Shown piece by piece: positions 24,524 to 33,050 of a DNA stretch of 49,361 nucleotides. The stretch spans positions 1 to 49,361 of the forward strand of contig NZ_MVIJ01000043.1 in NCBI RefSeq assembly GCF_002086735.1. The letters run 5' to 3'. Position 1 is the first letter of the stretch, and every line of letters begins with the position of its first letter. Source of the stretch: Mycobacterium scrofulaceum. GTDB taxonomy: Bacteria > Actinomycetota > Actinomycetes > Mycobacteriales > Mycobacteriaceae. The notes beneath the pieces were generated by a model, which saw only the letters and a program-made list of their open reading frames with translations, had not been told where the DNA came from and did not search any database. Position numbers and translations under genes: made by a program.

Positions 24524-24581
24524 CGAGCAGTCGCAAAATCGCACTGTCAGCCGCCTTGGGATGCGATTCTGCGTCTGCTCG
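24524..24581. repeat. 58-bp palindromic element, copy 2
   Basis: The left arm CGAGCAGTCGCAAAATCGCA (24524-24543) and the right arm TGCGATTCTGCGTCTGCTCG (24562-24581) have the same arms, arm spacing and total length as copy 1 at 12689. It lies in the divergent dapE/dapD promoter region, ending 23 bases before the dapD start, so it is not merely a terminator. Confidence 0.78.
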
Positions 24582-24604
24582 GCGGCCCAAGTAACCTGAC
24601 CGCC

Positions 24605-25549
24605 GTGACTGGAGCTGTAGGCATCGGGCTGGCGACGCTGGCCGCCGACGGATCGATTCTCGACACGTGGTTTCCCGCACCGGAACTGACCGAATCGGGG
24701 ACCGCCGGTACGTCGCGCCTGGCGCTCTCGGATGTCCCGCCGGAGCTGGCCCCGCTGGTCGGCCGCGACGACGACCGTGGCACCGAGACCATCGCGGTGC
24801 GGACCGTCATCGGCTCGCTCGACGACGTGGCCGCCGACGCCTACGACGCCTACCTGCGGCTGCATCTGCTGTCGCATCGATTGGTGGCGCCGCACGGGCT
24901 GAACGCCGGCGGCTTGTTCGGGGTATTGACCAATGTCGTGTGGACTAACCGCGGGCCGTGCGCGATCGAAGGGTTCGAGGCTGTCCGCGCGCGGCTGCGC
25001 CGGCACGGCCCGGTCACCGTCTTCGGCATCGACAAGTTCCCCCGGATGGTCGACTATGTGGTCCCCACGGGGGTGCGCATCGCCGACGCCGACCGGGTGC
25101 GGCTGGGGGCCCACCTGGCGCCGGGGACGACCGTGATGCACGAGGGCTTCGTCAACTACAACGCCGGCACCCTCGGGGCTTCGATGGTCGAGGGCCGCAT
25201 CTCGGCCGGCGTGGTGGTGGGCGACGGGTCGGACGTCGGGGGCGGCGCCTCGATCATGGGCACGCTGTCCGGCGGCGGCACGGAAGTGATTTCGATCGGC
25301 AAGCGGTGCCTGCTCGGCGCGAACGCCGGCCTGGGCATCTCGCTGGGCGACGACTGCGTCGTCGAGGCCGGCCTGTACGTCACCGCGGGCACCAAGGTCG
25401 CCACGCCCGACGGCCAGGTGCTGAAGGCCTCGGAGCTGTCCGGCGGCAACAATCTGCTGTTTCGCCGCAATTCGGTCAGCGGGGCCGTCGAGGTGGTCGC
25501 GCGCGGCGGTCAGGGCATCGCCCTCAACGAGGACCTGCACGCCAACTAG
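24605..25549 (+). CDS. dapD: 2,3,4,5-tetrahydropyridine-2,6-dicarboxylate N-succinyltransferase
   Basis: Succinylates tetrahydrodipicolinate in the succinylase branch of lysine/DAP synthesis. It is a trimeric left-handed beta-helix acyltransferase: a hexapeptide-repeat region (VRIADADRVRLGAHLAPGTTVMHEGFVNYNAGTLG, MVEGRISAGVVVGDGSDVGGGASIMG) and the mycobacterial C-terminal part NNLLFRRNSVSGAVEV. GTG 24605 gives 314 aa, close to M. tuberculosis DapD (Rv1201c). TAACCT lies 7 bases upstream of the GTG, so the mRNA may be leaderless. The stop codon shares the palindrome CTAG with the stop of the converging transporter gene. Confidence 0.95.
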   Translation: MTGAVGIGLATLAADGSILDTWFPAPELTESGTAGTSRLALSDVPPELAPLVGRDDDRGTETIAVRTVIGSLDDVAADAYDAYLRLHLLSHRLVAPHGLNAGGLFGVLTNVVWTNRGPCAIEGFEAVRARLRRHGPVTVFGIDKFPRMVDYVVPTGVRIADADRVRLGAHLAPGTTVMHEGFVNYNAGTLGASMVEGRISAGVVVGDGSDVGGGASIMGTLSGGGTEVISIGKRCLLGANAGLGISLGDDCVVEAGLYVTAGTKVATPDGQVLKASELSGGNNLLFRRNSVSGAVEVVARGGQGIALNEDLHAN

Positions 25550-26874
25550 TACAGGCCGGCGGCGACCTTCTCGTCGGTCGGGGCGGCGCGCAGCGCGGTC
25601 CCCCGGGTTTCGGGCAACAGATAAACGGACACGAAGCTGGCCACGACCAGGCCGGCCATCATCAGCCCGACCGCCCAGCTGCCGTAGCTCGCCAGCAGCG
25701 TGCCCGCGATCAGCGGCGGCACGGCCGCGCCGAGGATGCCGGCGAGGTTCATCGCCACCGCCGCACCGCTGTAGCGATAGCGGGTGGCGAACAGTTCGGG
25801 AACGAACGCCCCCGTGGGCCCGTTGGCCACCGCCGCGGCGGCGAACATGCCGAGGACGCCGACCGCGTACAGCACCGGTTTGCGGGTGTCCAACAGCGGG
25901 ATGACCGCGAACGCCCAGGGCAGGCACGCCGCGAGGCCGCACAACATCACCTTTCGCCGCCCGACCCGATCGGAGATCCACGCCGAGAACGACACGCAAA
26001 CCATGCTGGTCAGCCCGCCCAGCGCGCCGATGCCCCAGATGAAACTCCGCGAATAGCCCAGGTGGTTGTGGGCGTACATGACCAGGAACGTGTTGCCCAG
26101 GTAGACGTAGCCCATCCCGCCCAGGAAGCTGCCCGCGACGAGCACGATCTCCCTCCGCTGGAACCGCACCAGCTCGGCAAGCGGCGCCTTGGGCACCAGG
26201 TGACGGGCCTTCTCCTCCACGAACAGCGGGGTCTCGTCGATGTTCAGCCGCACATAGAGGGCGATGCCGATCAGGCCGCTGCTGATCAGGAACGGAACCC
26301 GCCATCCCCAGTCCATGAACGCGGGGCTTTTCTCCCCCATGGTGAGGTTGACGGCGAGAAAGGTCAGGCTGGCCAGGATTCCCGCGGTGCCACCGCCGAG
26401 CAGGGTGAACATGCCGTACCAGCCGCGTTTGCCGGTAGGGGCGTACTCGGCGCTCAGCAACACCGAGCCCGCCCACTCGCCGCCGACCGCGAACCCCTGC
26501 AACAACCGCAGGACGATGAGGATCAACGGCGCCGCGATGCCGATCGACGCCGTGCTGGGGACCAGGCCCACGCTGACCGTCGACGCCCCCATGATCAACA
26601 GCGTGGCGACCAGCGTCTTCTTGCGGCCCAGCCGGTCCCCGAAGTATCCGAAGACGGCCGCGCCCAAGGGGCGGGACAGGAACGCAGTCGCGAAGGTCGC
26701 CATGGAGGCGACGGTGGCCAGCGTCGGGCCGAGGCGCGGGAAGAACACCGTGGGAAACACCAGCGCGGCCGCGGTCCCGTAGATCAGGAAGTCGTAGAAC
26801 TCGATGGCCGAGCCGACGAGACAGGCGGCGGCGATCCGCCGCATGGGGGTGACGGACCGAGTCGGCTCACCCAC
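25546..26874 (-). CDS. MFS metabolite:H+ symporter (Rv1200-like)
   Basis: An integral membrane transporter of the metabolite:H+ symporter (MHS) branch of the major facilitator superfamily, with 12 predicted helices. Signatures: AACLVGSAIEFYDFLIYGTAAALVFP in helix 1, GYFGDRLGRKKTLVATLLIMG in loop 2-3 and LRLLQGFAVGGEWAGSVLLSAEYAPTGKRG in helix 4. Relatives carry dicarboxylates, proline/betaine or shikimate; the substrate is unknown. The frame starts at GTG 26874 (442 aa); ATG 26844 (432 aa, MRRIAAACLVG) is an equally plausible start and closer to the M. tuberculosis form. It ends on the same CTAG as dapD. Confidence 0.88.
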   Translation of the reverse strand: MGEPTRSVTPMRRIAAACLVGSAIEFYDFLIYGTAAALVFPTVFFPRLGPTLATVASMATFATAFLSRPLGAAVFGYFGDRLGRKKTLVATLLIMGASTVSVGLVPSTASIGIAAPLILIVLRLLQGFAVGGEWAGSVLLSAEYAPTGKRGWYGMFTLLGGGTAGILASLTFLAVNLTMGEKSPAFMDWGWRVPFLISSGLIGIALYVRLNIDETPLFVEEKARHLVPKAPLAELVRFQRREIVLVAGSFLGGMGYVYLGNTFLVMYAHNHLGYSRSFIWGIGALGGLTSMVCVSFSAWISDRVGRRKVMLCGLAACLPWAFAVIPLLDTRKPVLYAVGVLGMFAAAAVANGPTGAFVPELFATRYRYSGAAVAMNLAGILGAAVPPLIAGTLLASYGSWAVGLMMAGLVVASFVSVYLLPETRGTALRAAPTDEKVAAGLY

Positions 26875-26992
26875 GCTGGCCGCTCGCTGTCCGGTCGCAT
26901 CGACACACGGTTACGACGGTAGGTGAAGCCGCACGGTCACGCTCGCCGCGCCGGCTGGCAATTTGCTGCGTGTCCGGCTGCGTGCCCGTGGG

Positions 26993-28414
26993 TCAGCCGC
27001 CGGACAGCAACTCCTTCTTGAGGACCTTCCCCATCGCGTTGCGCGGCAGCGCATCGACCAGGCGCACCTCGCGGGGCCGCTTGTGCACCGAAAGCTCTTG
27101 GGCGACGTGGTCGATCAAGTCGTCGGCGTTCAACTCCGGCGCACCGACCACGAACGCGACGATCCGCTGACCCAGGTCCTGATCCGGCATGCCGACGACG
27201 GCGGCCTCGGTCACCCCGGGGTGGCCGAGCAGCGCCGTCTCGATTTCGCCGGCGCCGATCCGGTAGCCGCCCGACTTGATCAGGTCGACCGACTCACGGC
27301 CCACGATGCGGTGCATGCCTTCGGCGTCGACCACCGCGACATCACCGGTGCGATACCAACCGTCGTCGTCGAACGCCTCGGCGGTGGCGTCGGGACGGTT
27401 CAGGTAGCCGTCGAACATCATCGGGCCCCGAACCTCAAGGCGCCCAACGGTTTCCCCGTCGTACGGGACCGGGGCGCCGGCGTCGTCGAGCAGCCTGGTC
27501 TGCACGCCGGTGAGCGGCAGCCCCACCCAACCGGGTCGGCGCTCGCCGTCGGCGCGGGTGGACAGCGTGATCAGCGATTCGGAGGCGCCGTACCGTTCGA
27601 TGGGCTGATGGCCGGTGAGCCGGGCCAGCCCGTCGAAGACGGGCACGGGCAGCGGCGCGCTTCCGGAGACCAGCAGCCGCGCCGGGCGAAGCGCCCGGGC
27701 CGCGGCCTCGTCGGCCACCACCCGCGACCACACCGTGGGGACGCCGAAGTACAGCGTGCCACCGGCCTCGGAACAGGCCTGCGCGTAACCCGCCGGCGTC
27801 GGTTTCCCGGTGTGCACGAAGCGATTCCCCACCCGCAGCGACCCGAGCAGGCCCAGCACCAGCCCGTGCACGTGAAACAGCGGCAGGCCGTGCACCAACA
27901 CGTCGTCGGCCGTCCACTGCCAGGCCTGCGCCAGGGCGTCGAGGTCGGCGGCGATCGCACGGCGGCTGAGCACCACGCCCTTGGGCAGCCCGGTGGTGCC
28001 GGAGGTGTAGATGATCATCGCGGTGGCGTCGGGCGGCGGCTCGGAGTAGCGGTGCCACGATCGGGCGTGCAGCCGCACCGGGATGTGCGGCAGCCCCTCC
28101 GCCTCGTCCGGGACGGGGCCGAGCCAGGCCTGCGCCGCCGAATCGGTGAGCATGTGCCGGCGTTCGGCCGCACCGACGTCGGCGGGCACCGGGACGAAGG
28201 GGACGCCGGCGATCAGGCAACCGGTCACCGCGAGCACCGTCGCCGCGGTGGGCGTGGCCAGGATCGCCACCCGGTCCGCGCCGGCGACCCGCTCGGCCAC
28301 CGACGTGGCGGCGCCGACCAGGTCGCTGCGGCTCAAGACGACGCCGTCGACGCGTACCGCGTCGGGGATGTCGGTGGCGGTGACCGCCGCGGGATTCAGG
28401 GACGCCAGCAGCAC
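26993..28414 (-). CDS. fadD36: Acyl-CoA synthetase FadD36
   Basis: A 473-aa ANL-superfamily ligase, shorter than the FATP type at 18713. The AMP-binding motif MIIYTSGTTGLPKGVVLSRRA is at about 135-155. YGASESLI, GWYRTGDVAVVD and GRESVDLIKSGGYRIGAGEIE (hinge) follow, and the terminal catalytic Lys is in PRNAMGKVLKKELL. Its sequence resembles the malonyl/methylmalonyl-CoA synthetase-like group. GTG start (VLLASLNPAAV), as in M. tuberculosis FadD36 (Rv1193). The start lies 28 bases beyond the stop of the upstream hydrolase gene. Confidence 0.92.
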   Translation of the reverse strand: MLLASLNPAAVTATDIPDAVRVDGVVLSRSDLVGAATSVAERVAGADRVAILATPTAATVLAVTGCLIAGVPFVPVPADVGAAERRHMLTDSAAQAWLGPVPDEAEGLPHIPVRLHARSWHRYSEPPPDATAMIIYTSGTTGLPKGVVLSRRAIAADLDALAQAWQWTADDVLVHGLPLFHVHGLVLGLLGSLRVGNRFVHTGKPTPAGYAQACSEAGGTLYFGVPTVWSRVVADEAAARALRPARLLVSGSAPLPVPVFDGLARLTGHQPIERYGASESLITLSTRADGERRPGWVGLPLTGVQTRLLDDAGAPVPYDGETVGRLEVRGPMMFDGYLNRPDATAEAFDDDGWYRTGDVAVVDAEGMHRIVGRESVDLIKSGGYRIGAGEIETALLGHPGVTEAAVVGMPDQDLGQRIVAFVVGAPELNADDLIDHVAQELSVHKRPREVRLVDALPRNAMGKVLKKELLSGG

Positions 28415-28442
28415 GTCAGCAGGCTACCCGGAGGTCACGGCG

Positions 28443-29351
28443 TCAGTTCTGCTCGTCCCAGATCTTGGTCAGGGTGGACAGGATCTCCTCGCCGCGGCCC
28501 AGGCCGCCGAGGTGGCTTTCGCCCGGGAGCACGATCAGCTCGCAGTCGGGCAGCAGGGACACGACGTGCTCGCCGTGCGCGAACGGCACGATGTGGTCGC
28601 TGTCGCCGTGCCACCAGCGGACCGGGACCTTGACCTCGTCGAGCCGGAACCCCCAGTCCTGAGTGAACAGGATGATGTCGTTGAACGGGGCCGCCAGTTG
28701 CTTGCGGCTGCCGTTGAGCAGGTCGTCGAGGAACATGGCGCCGAACTCCGGGCGGGTCAGCAGGCGCCGGTCGCCCTCGGGCGATATCGCGGCATACAGA
28801 TACAGGGCGGGATTGGCGACCGGCCGGATCATCCGGACCACCAGGCTGGCACCGATCCGCAGCGGGTCACCGCCGAGTTTCAGCAGGGGTGCCACCCGCT
28901 TGCCCAGGTTCATCAGGCCGCTGGTGATGCCCTCGTCGCCGAAGAAGGGCGCGACGCCGCCGAGCACGCCGAGCGCGACGACCCGATCGGACAGCACGGC
29001 GGCGGACGCCAGCGCGTACGGCCCGCCGCCGGACAGGCCGATGACGGCCATCTTGTCGATGCCGAGCGTGTCCGCGATGGTGCGCAGGTCGTCGCCGAAA
29101 GCGCGGATGTTCTCGTACCGGTGCGGCGTCGACGAGCCGATGCCGGGACGGTCGAGGCCGATCAGCCGAATGCCGTGGTTCTCGGCGTAGACCCGCGCCT
29201 CGACCGGGATCTGTCGGCGGGCGCCGGGCGTGCCGTGCAGCCAGAACATCGCGCGCCCCTGCGGGTCGCCGAATTCGGCGAAGCCGATCTGGCGGTCCTC
29301 GCCGACGGCGACGTTTCCCTCGAGCTTGGGGCGGGCGATCTCGATGACCAT
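28443..29351 (-). CDS. Alpha/beta-hydrolase fold protein (Rv1191-like)
   Basis: A 302-aa hydrolase. The oxyanion segment is FWLHGTPGARRQIP (about 36-49), DRPGIGSSTPH follows, and the nucleophile elbow is GLSGGGPYAL with the Ser at about residue 109. A late Asp/His pair is visible in RWWHGDSDHIVPFAHGEHV and ESHLGGL. This is the classic triad of esterases, epoxide hydrolases and peroxidases; the substrate is unknown. It forms a probable two-gene unit with fadD36 (gap 28 bases). It marks the right edge of the block syntenic with M. tuberculosis. Confidence 0.85.
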   Translation of the reverse strand: MVIEIARPKLEGNVAVGEDRQIGFAEFGDPQGRAMFWLHGTPGARRQIPVEARVYAENHGIRLIGLDRPGIGSSTPHRYENIRAFGDDLRTIADTLGIDKMAVIGLSGGGPYALASAAVLSDRVVALGVLGGVAPFFGDEGITSGLMNLGKRVAPLLKLGGDPLRIGASLVVRMIRPVANPALYLYAAISPEGDRRLLTRPEFGAMFLDDLLNGSRKQLAAPFNDIILFTQDWGFRLDEVKVPVRWWHGDSDHIVPFAHGEHVVSLLPDCELIVLPGESHLGGLGRGEEILSTLTKIWDEQN

Positions 29352-29390
29352 GTCAGCAGCCTCGCATGTGACGGGCCGTTTACCAAAGGC

Positions 29391-30161
29391 TCACGGCTCA
29401 GGCGCCCAGCGGCCGCTGCAGTGTGCATCGATCCAGTCGGAGTATCGAGTGGTGAAGATGGTGGCGCTCTCGTCGGGCGCAAGGGTGTGATCGTCGATCA
29501 GCGCGCCGAAGTACGGCGCCTGGGCGTCCGTCACGACCCGGCGTCGATCACCAATGGCGGCAAGACCTATGCGGACGAAGTCGTCCATCCCGATTGCTTC
29601 TGGTCCGGCGATCTCCTTCACTCCGTTGGTGGGGCGCCCGACAGCCGCGTCGACCACTGCGGTGGCGACATCGTCGGCGGCGATAGGACGGAACAACGCG
29701 GGGGGCAACCTGACGATGTCCCCGTCGGTGGCGGAATCGGCTAAGCCAACGGCGAATTCGTAGAATGGAGTGGCCCGCACGATCGAATACGGCCGGCCCG
29801 ACTCCTTGATCAGCCTTTCCTGAGCCGCTTTGGCGGTGTTGTAGCCGCTGTCCGGCATGATCTGCGCGCCCACCACTGACAGCGCGACGTGGTGTTTGAC
29901 TCCCGCTTCCCGTTCGGCGGAGAGAAGATTGGTGGTCGCGGTGGTGAAGAAGTGCATCACAGGTTCGTCGTCGAACTCTGGTGAATCGGCGACATCGACA
30001 AGCACGTCCGCGCCGGCGACGGCGTCGGCGAGACCCTCACCCGTGAGCGAATCGACGCCCGATCGACGAGAGGCGGGGATCACGTCATGTCCCTGCGCGC
30101 TGAGCTTGGACGCTACTTTGGAGCCGATCAGCCCACGCCCGCCAATGACTACGATCTTCAT
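29391..30161 (-). CDS. Atypical short-chain dehydrogenase / NAD(P)H-binding (NmrA-like) protein
   Basis: A 256-aa Rossmann protein: the N-terminal MKIVVIGGRGLIGSKVASKL contains the GxxGxxG dinucleotide motif of atypical SDRs. A YNTAKAAQE segment resembles a YxxxK site, and FRPIAADDVATAVVDAAVG is typical of the NmrA/NAD(P)-dependent epimerase group. Such proteins act as quinone reductases, redox sensors or epimerases. ATG 30161 is preceded by AAAGGG. It is the last gene of the one-directional redox set; 112 bases separate it from the MFS gene. Confidence 0.8.
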   Translation of the reverse strand: MKIVVIGGRGLIGSKVASKLSAQGHDVIPASRRSGVDSLTGEGLADAVAGADVLVDVADSPEFDDEPVMHFFTTATTNLLSAEREAGVKHHVALSVVGAQIMPDSGYNTAKAAQERLIKESGRPYSIVRATPFYEFAVGLADSATDGDIVRLPPALFRPIAADDVATAVVDAAVGRPTNGVKEIAGPEAIGMDDFVRIGLAAIGDRRRVVTDAQAPYFGALIDDHTLAPDESATIFTTRYSDWIDAHCSGRWAPEP

Positions 30162-30273
30162 GATGAACCCTTTCAGAGTTGCCTTTGGTTGGTGACTTCT
30201 TCCGCTTCAACCGTGTGGCTGGCTTGTTTCAGCCGACGTTGCCTGGACAGAACGGGATTCGGACCACGGGCCA

Positions 30274-31725
30274 TCATCCGATGGGTTCACCCCGGCTGGC
30301 GACGGAGGGTTGCACACCGGGCCGGTCGCGGCACAGCGCCGCGATGTCGCAGGGCGCGGTTTGGCGTCCGGTAGGGGGGTTTGTTATCAGCAGCGCGGCG
30401 CACAGCGCGCCCAGGGCGAATAGTGCTGCGCTCACCTCTAACGCGTGGGCGAATCCGATGGCACTCGCCGTCCCGGCGCTGACCAGGCCAATTGCTCCGA
30501 TCGACATCAGCGCGGCCAGCCGCGAGACGCCGTTGTTGATGGCCGACGCGAGGCCGCTGTGTTCGATCGGCACCGATGCCAGCGTCACGGTTGTCAGAGG
30601 TGTGATCGTCGCGACCAGCCCGATCGCCAGCACGGTTATCCCGGGGACCAGGTCGGTAATCGCGTGGAATCCATCGTGTTTCGGGCGGATCAGCATCAAT
30701 CCGGTCCCGGCCAGGGCGGGGCCGGCGATGAGGAACGCGCGTGGCCCCACCCGCGCGGCAATGTGGCCGACATGACGCGCGAAGACGAACGACAGCACCG
30801 GGATCGGCAGCGTGGCCAGTCCGGCGGCGGTGGCTGAGTAGTGGGCGATTTCTTGGGTGTAGAGGGCGATGGCCAGCGACCCCAGCGTCAACGCACCATA
30901 GACAAAGGCCGTGACCAGGTTGGCGGCAGCGAAGTTGCGGAAGGTGAACAGCGGCAACGGAAGCATCGGGCACGTACTGCGATGCTGCCAGGCCACGAAG
31001 CCGGCCAGGGCGGCGATCCCCAGCACCGACGATGCGATGACCATCGGGCGTGTCCAGCCGTCCCGTTGCGATTCGATCAACGCATACACGCCGGCACCCA
31101 GCCCTAGCGCCGACAGGCCCACCCCGGCGGAATCTACACGGGCGCCTTCGACTCGCCCCGACAGCGGGCACAGCCAGAAGGTCAGCACATATCCGGCCGC
31201 CATGGGGATCGCTGACAACACGAAAATCCAACGCCAGCCAAGCAAATCGACGCACAGGCCGCCCAGCAGGGGACCCAACGCAAAGGCGGTTCCCGTCCAT
31301 CCCGTCCAGACGCCGATGGCCGCGGACCGGTGTGCTTTGCCGAACACCGTGTTGATCAGTGCTAGCGAGCCCGGAACGAGAAACGCCGCACCCAGGCCCT
31401 GGATGAGGCGCGCGGTGATCAGCATCGCCGGCGCGGTGGCAGCCGCCGCCAGGATCGACCCGGCCCCGAACGTCAACAGCCCGAACCTCATCACCGGAAC
31501 GCGGCCGAACAGATCCGATATGGATCCGCCCGGGAGAATCGCGGCCGCCATTGCCAACAGGTAGCCATCGACGATCCATTGCTGCAGCGCCAGGCCGCCG
31601 CCGAGGTCGTTCTCGATGGCCGGCAAAGCCAGGTTGATCACCGTGGAGTCGAGGAACGCGACCACTGACACCGCCACCGCGACCACCATCGCGCGGCTGG
31701 TCGGTGCCGCGTCCCGTAACGTCAC
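30274..31725 (-). CDS. DHA2-family (EmrB/QacA-type) MFS drug exporter
   Basis: A proton-driven efflux transporter with about 14 helices. Helix 1 has the DHA2 signature VAVSVVAFLDSTVINLALPAI, then QQWIVDGYLLAMAAAILPGGSISDLFGRVPVMRFGL (motif A) and ARLIQGLGAAFLVPGSLALI plus GVWTGWTGTAFALGPLLGG (motif C, antiporter type). GTG 31725 (483 aa) is chosen because helix 1 follows directly; the frame reaches TTG 31794. No good ribosome site is seen. Adjacent to quinone-reductase genes, it may export an electrophile or antibiotic (inference). Confidence 0.85.
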   Translation of the reverse strand: MTLRDAAPTSRAMVVAVAVSVVAFLDSTVINLALPAIENDLGGGLALQQWIVDGYLLAMAAAILPGGSISDLFGRVPVMRFGLLTFGAGSILAAAATAPAMLITARLIQGLGAAFLVPGSLALINTVFGKAHRSAAIGVWTGWTGTAFALGPLLGGLCVDLLGWRWIFVLSAIPMAAGYVLTFWLCPLSGRVEGARVDSAGVGLSALGLGAGVYALIESQRDGWTRPMVIASSVLGIAALAGFVAWQHRSTCPMLPLPLFTFRNFAAANLVTAFVYGALTLGSLAIALYTQEIAHYSATAAGLATLPIPVLSFVFARHVGHIAARVGPRAFLIAGPALAGTGLMLIRPKHDGFHAITDLVPGITVLAIGLVATITPLTTVTLASVPIEHSGLASAINNGVSRLAALMSIGAIGLVSAGTASAIGFAHALEVSAALFALGALCAALLITNPPTGRQTAPCDIAALCRDRPGVQPSVASRGEPIG

Positions 31726-31816
31726 CGCCCGGGCCGTCCGGTGGCCGACGATGACCGGTAACCTATCGCGGGCGTCGGGCCGGTGTCGTCGCAATCGCCG
31801 AGGATGGGGTAATCGC

Positions 31817-31991
31817 TCATGGGCACTGCCGGGCTTCGTCGGTGAAGTCTTTGCGGCAGGGTGCCGTCGTCACGCACACCGGGTGTTTTGGAGACGAAAA
31901 TCTGTGTGCCGCGCCCGGATACGGCGACAGCATCGGTGTACCCGCCGATGTGATCGGCCGCTCCGGTACGAATCCGGCTAATCGCGGTCAT
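31817..31991 (-). pseudogene. RidA (YjgF/L-PSP) family remnant, frameshifted and truncated
   Basis: ATG 31991 has AAAGGAA upstream and starts MTAISRIRTGAADHIGGYTDAVAV, GTQIFVSKTPGVRDDGTLPQ. This matches the N-terminal third of RidA-type enamine/imine deaminases (normally about 125-130 aa). After residue 47 a one-base shift is needed to continue with KDFTDEARQ, and a stop follows at once (31817-31819). The C-terminal two thirds with the active-site Arg are missing. It lies between the oxidoreductase and the exporter. Confidence 0.75.
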
Positions 31992-32043
31992 CTCGAGATT
32001 CCTTTGTGGTGTGACATTTCTTCGGCGTGTGACGGCAATGTCT

Positions 32044-32979
32044 TTAGATGCCTTTCGTGATGGCCACGCCGTTGGGCTCGTGGCCCGCGACGACTTGCGC
32101 GAGGGCATGGCCGGCCTGACCCAGGCTGCAGGTACGCGGCGTCGGCATGCTCAACCGACCGGAATCGAGCAGCGCGGCCAGACGTTCGAGTCGCGCGCCG
32201 TCCGAGCGGACGTAAACCGCGGTCACGCCGATGTCGCGGGTCGATGCGGGTGGGCTCGGGGTGATGGTGGCCAGGCGGCCGCCGTCGGCAAGCACGGTCA
32301 TCGCCGCAGCCGCACCCCCGGGGGCGGCGTTGGCGGCCGCGTTGATGGAGCCTTTCGCCAATGCCCTTGCGCGTTGTGGCCAGGTCGGATTGCGATAGTC
32401 GATCACTTCACGGGCGCCATTCGAGCGGAGTCGATCGGCGCTGCGGGGGCTGGCCGTGGCGATCACATCGACCCCGCGCAGGGCGGCCAGCTGAACAAGG
32501 AGCCCACCGGTGATTCCACCAGCGCCATGAACGAGCAACGTTTCTCCACCGTGCAGGTCCAGCGCCTCGCCCACCACCTGCTCGGCGGTCAACGCGGGGA
32601 CGGGAAAGATCGCCGCAGTCGCCCACGACATCGCGTGCGGTTTGTGGGCCAGCGATCCCACGGGCGCGATCACATACGGCGCCCACGCGCCCTGGGCGCG
32701 CAGCGGCACCGGGTGGCACAGCACCTCATCGCCCACACCGAATCCGTTCGGGTGGGCGCCAACGGCCTTGATGACACCGGCAGCCTCGACGCCGAGCGCC
32801 ATCGGTGGCGTCGCGCCAACGTCCCAACCGCCGGTGCGAATGATGTCGTCCCAGTTGCCAATCCCGGCACTGTAAACTTTGATGAGGGCCTCGTCAGCCG
32901 CCAATGGCCGCGCCTCGCCCACCTCGATGGTCTCGACTTCGCCGCCGAACGCGCGGACCCCAGCTATCACCATGGTCAC
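32044..32979 (-). CDS. Zinc-independent quinone oxidoreductase-like MDR protein (copy 2)
   Basis: A medium-chain reductase of about 311 aa without structural-zinc cysteines. It has the GroES-like N-terminal domain (EALIKVYSAGIGNWDDIIRTGG, MALGVEAAGVIKAVG) and the NADPH-binding LLVHGAGGITGGLLVQLAALRG. This is typical of NADPH:quinone reductase/zeta-crystallin relatives that reduce quinones or enones. The start is ambiguous: GTG 32979 overlaps the stop of a 10-codon ORF (GTGA), and ATG 32973 follows. The frame is open to 33132. It belongs to the redox set after the Lpd-like gene. Confidence 0.82.
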   Translation of the reverse strand: MTMVIAGVRAFGGEVETIEVGEARPLAADEALIKVYSAGIGNWDDIIRTGGWDVGATPPMALGVEAAGVIKAVGAHPNGFGVGDEVLCHPVPLRAQGAWAPYVIAPVGSLAHKPHAMSWATAAIFPVPALTAEQVVGEALDLHGGETLLVHGAGGITGGLLVQLAALRGVDVIATASPRSADRLRSNGAREVIDYRNPTWPQRARALAKGSINAAANAAPGGAAAAMTVLADGGRLATITPSPPASTRDIGVTAVYVRSDGARLERLAALLDSGRLSMPTPRTCSLGQAGHALAQVVAGHEPNGVAITKGI

Positions 32980-33008
32980 AGCGCGACGACCGGCCGGGCG
33001 TAACTCAT
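32976..33008 (-). CDS. Possible 10-aa leader ORF coupled to the oxidoreductase
   Basis: ATG 33008 with AGAGGAA upstream opens MSYARPVVAL and stops at TGA 32978-32976, which overlaps GTG 32979 of the oxidoreductase (GTGA). The only good ribosome site in this gap belongs to this micro-ORF, so the enzyme may be translated by re-initiation. It could equally be a relic of a shifted start. Confidence 0.35.
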   Translation of the reverse strand: MSYARPVVAL

Positions 33009-33050
33009 TGTGGTTCCTCTCGATATCGAGGTTTGACGGGTTCGATGGGC

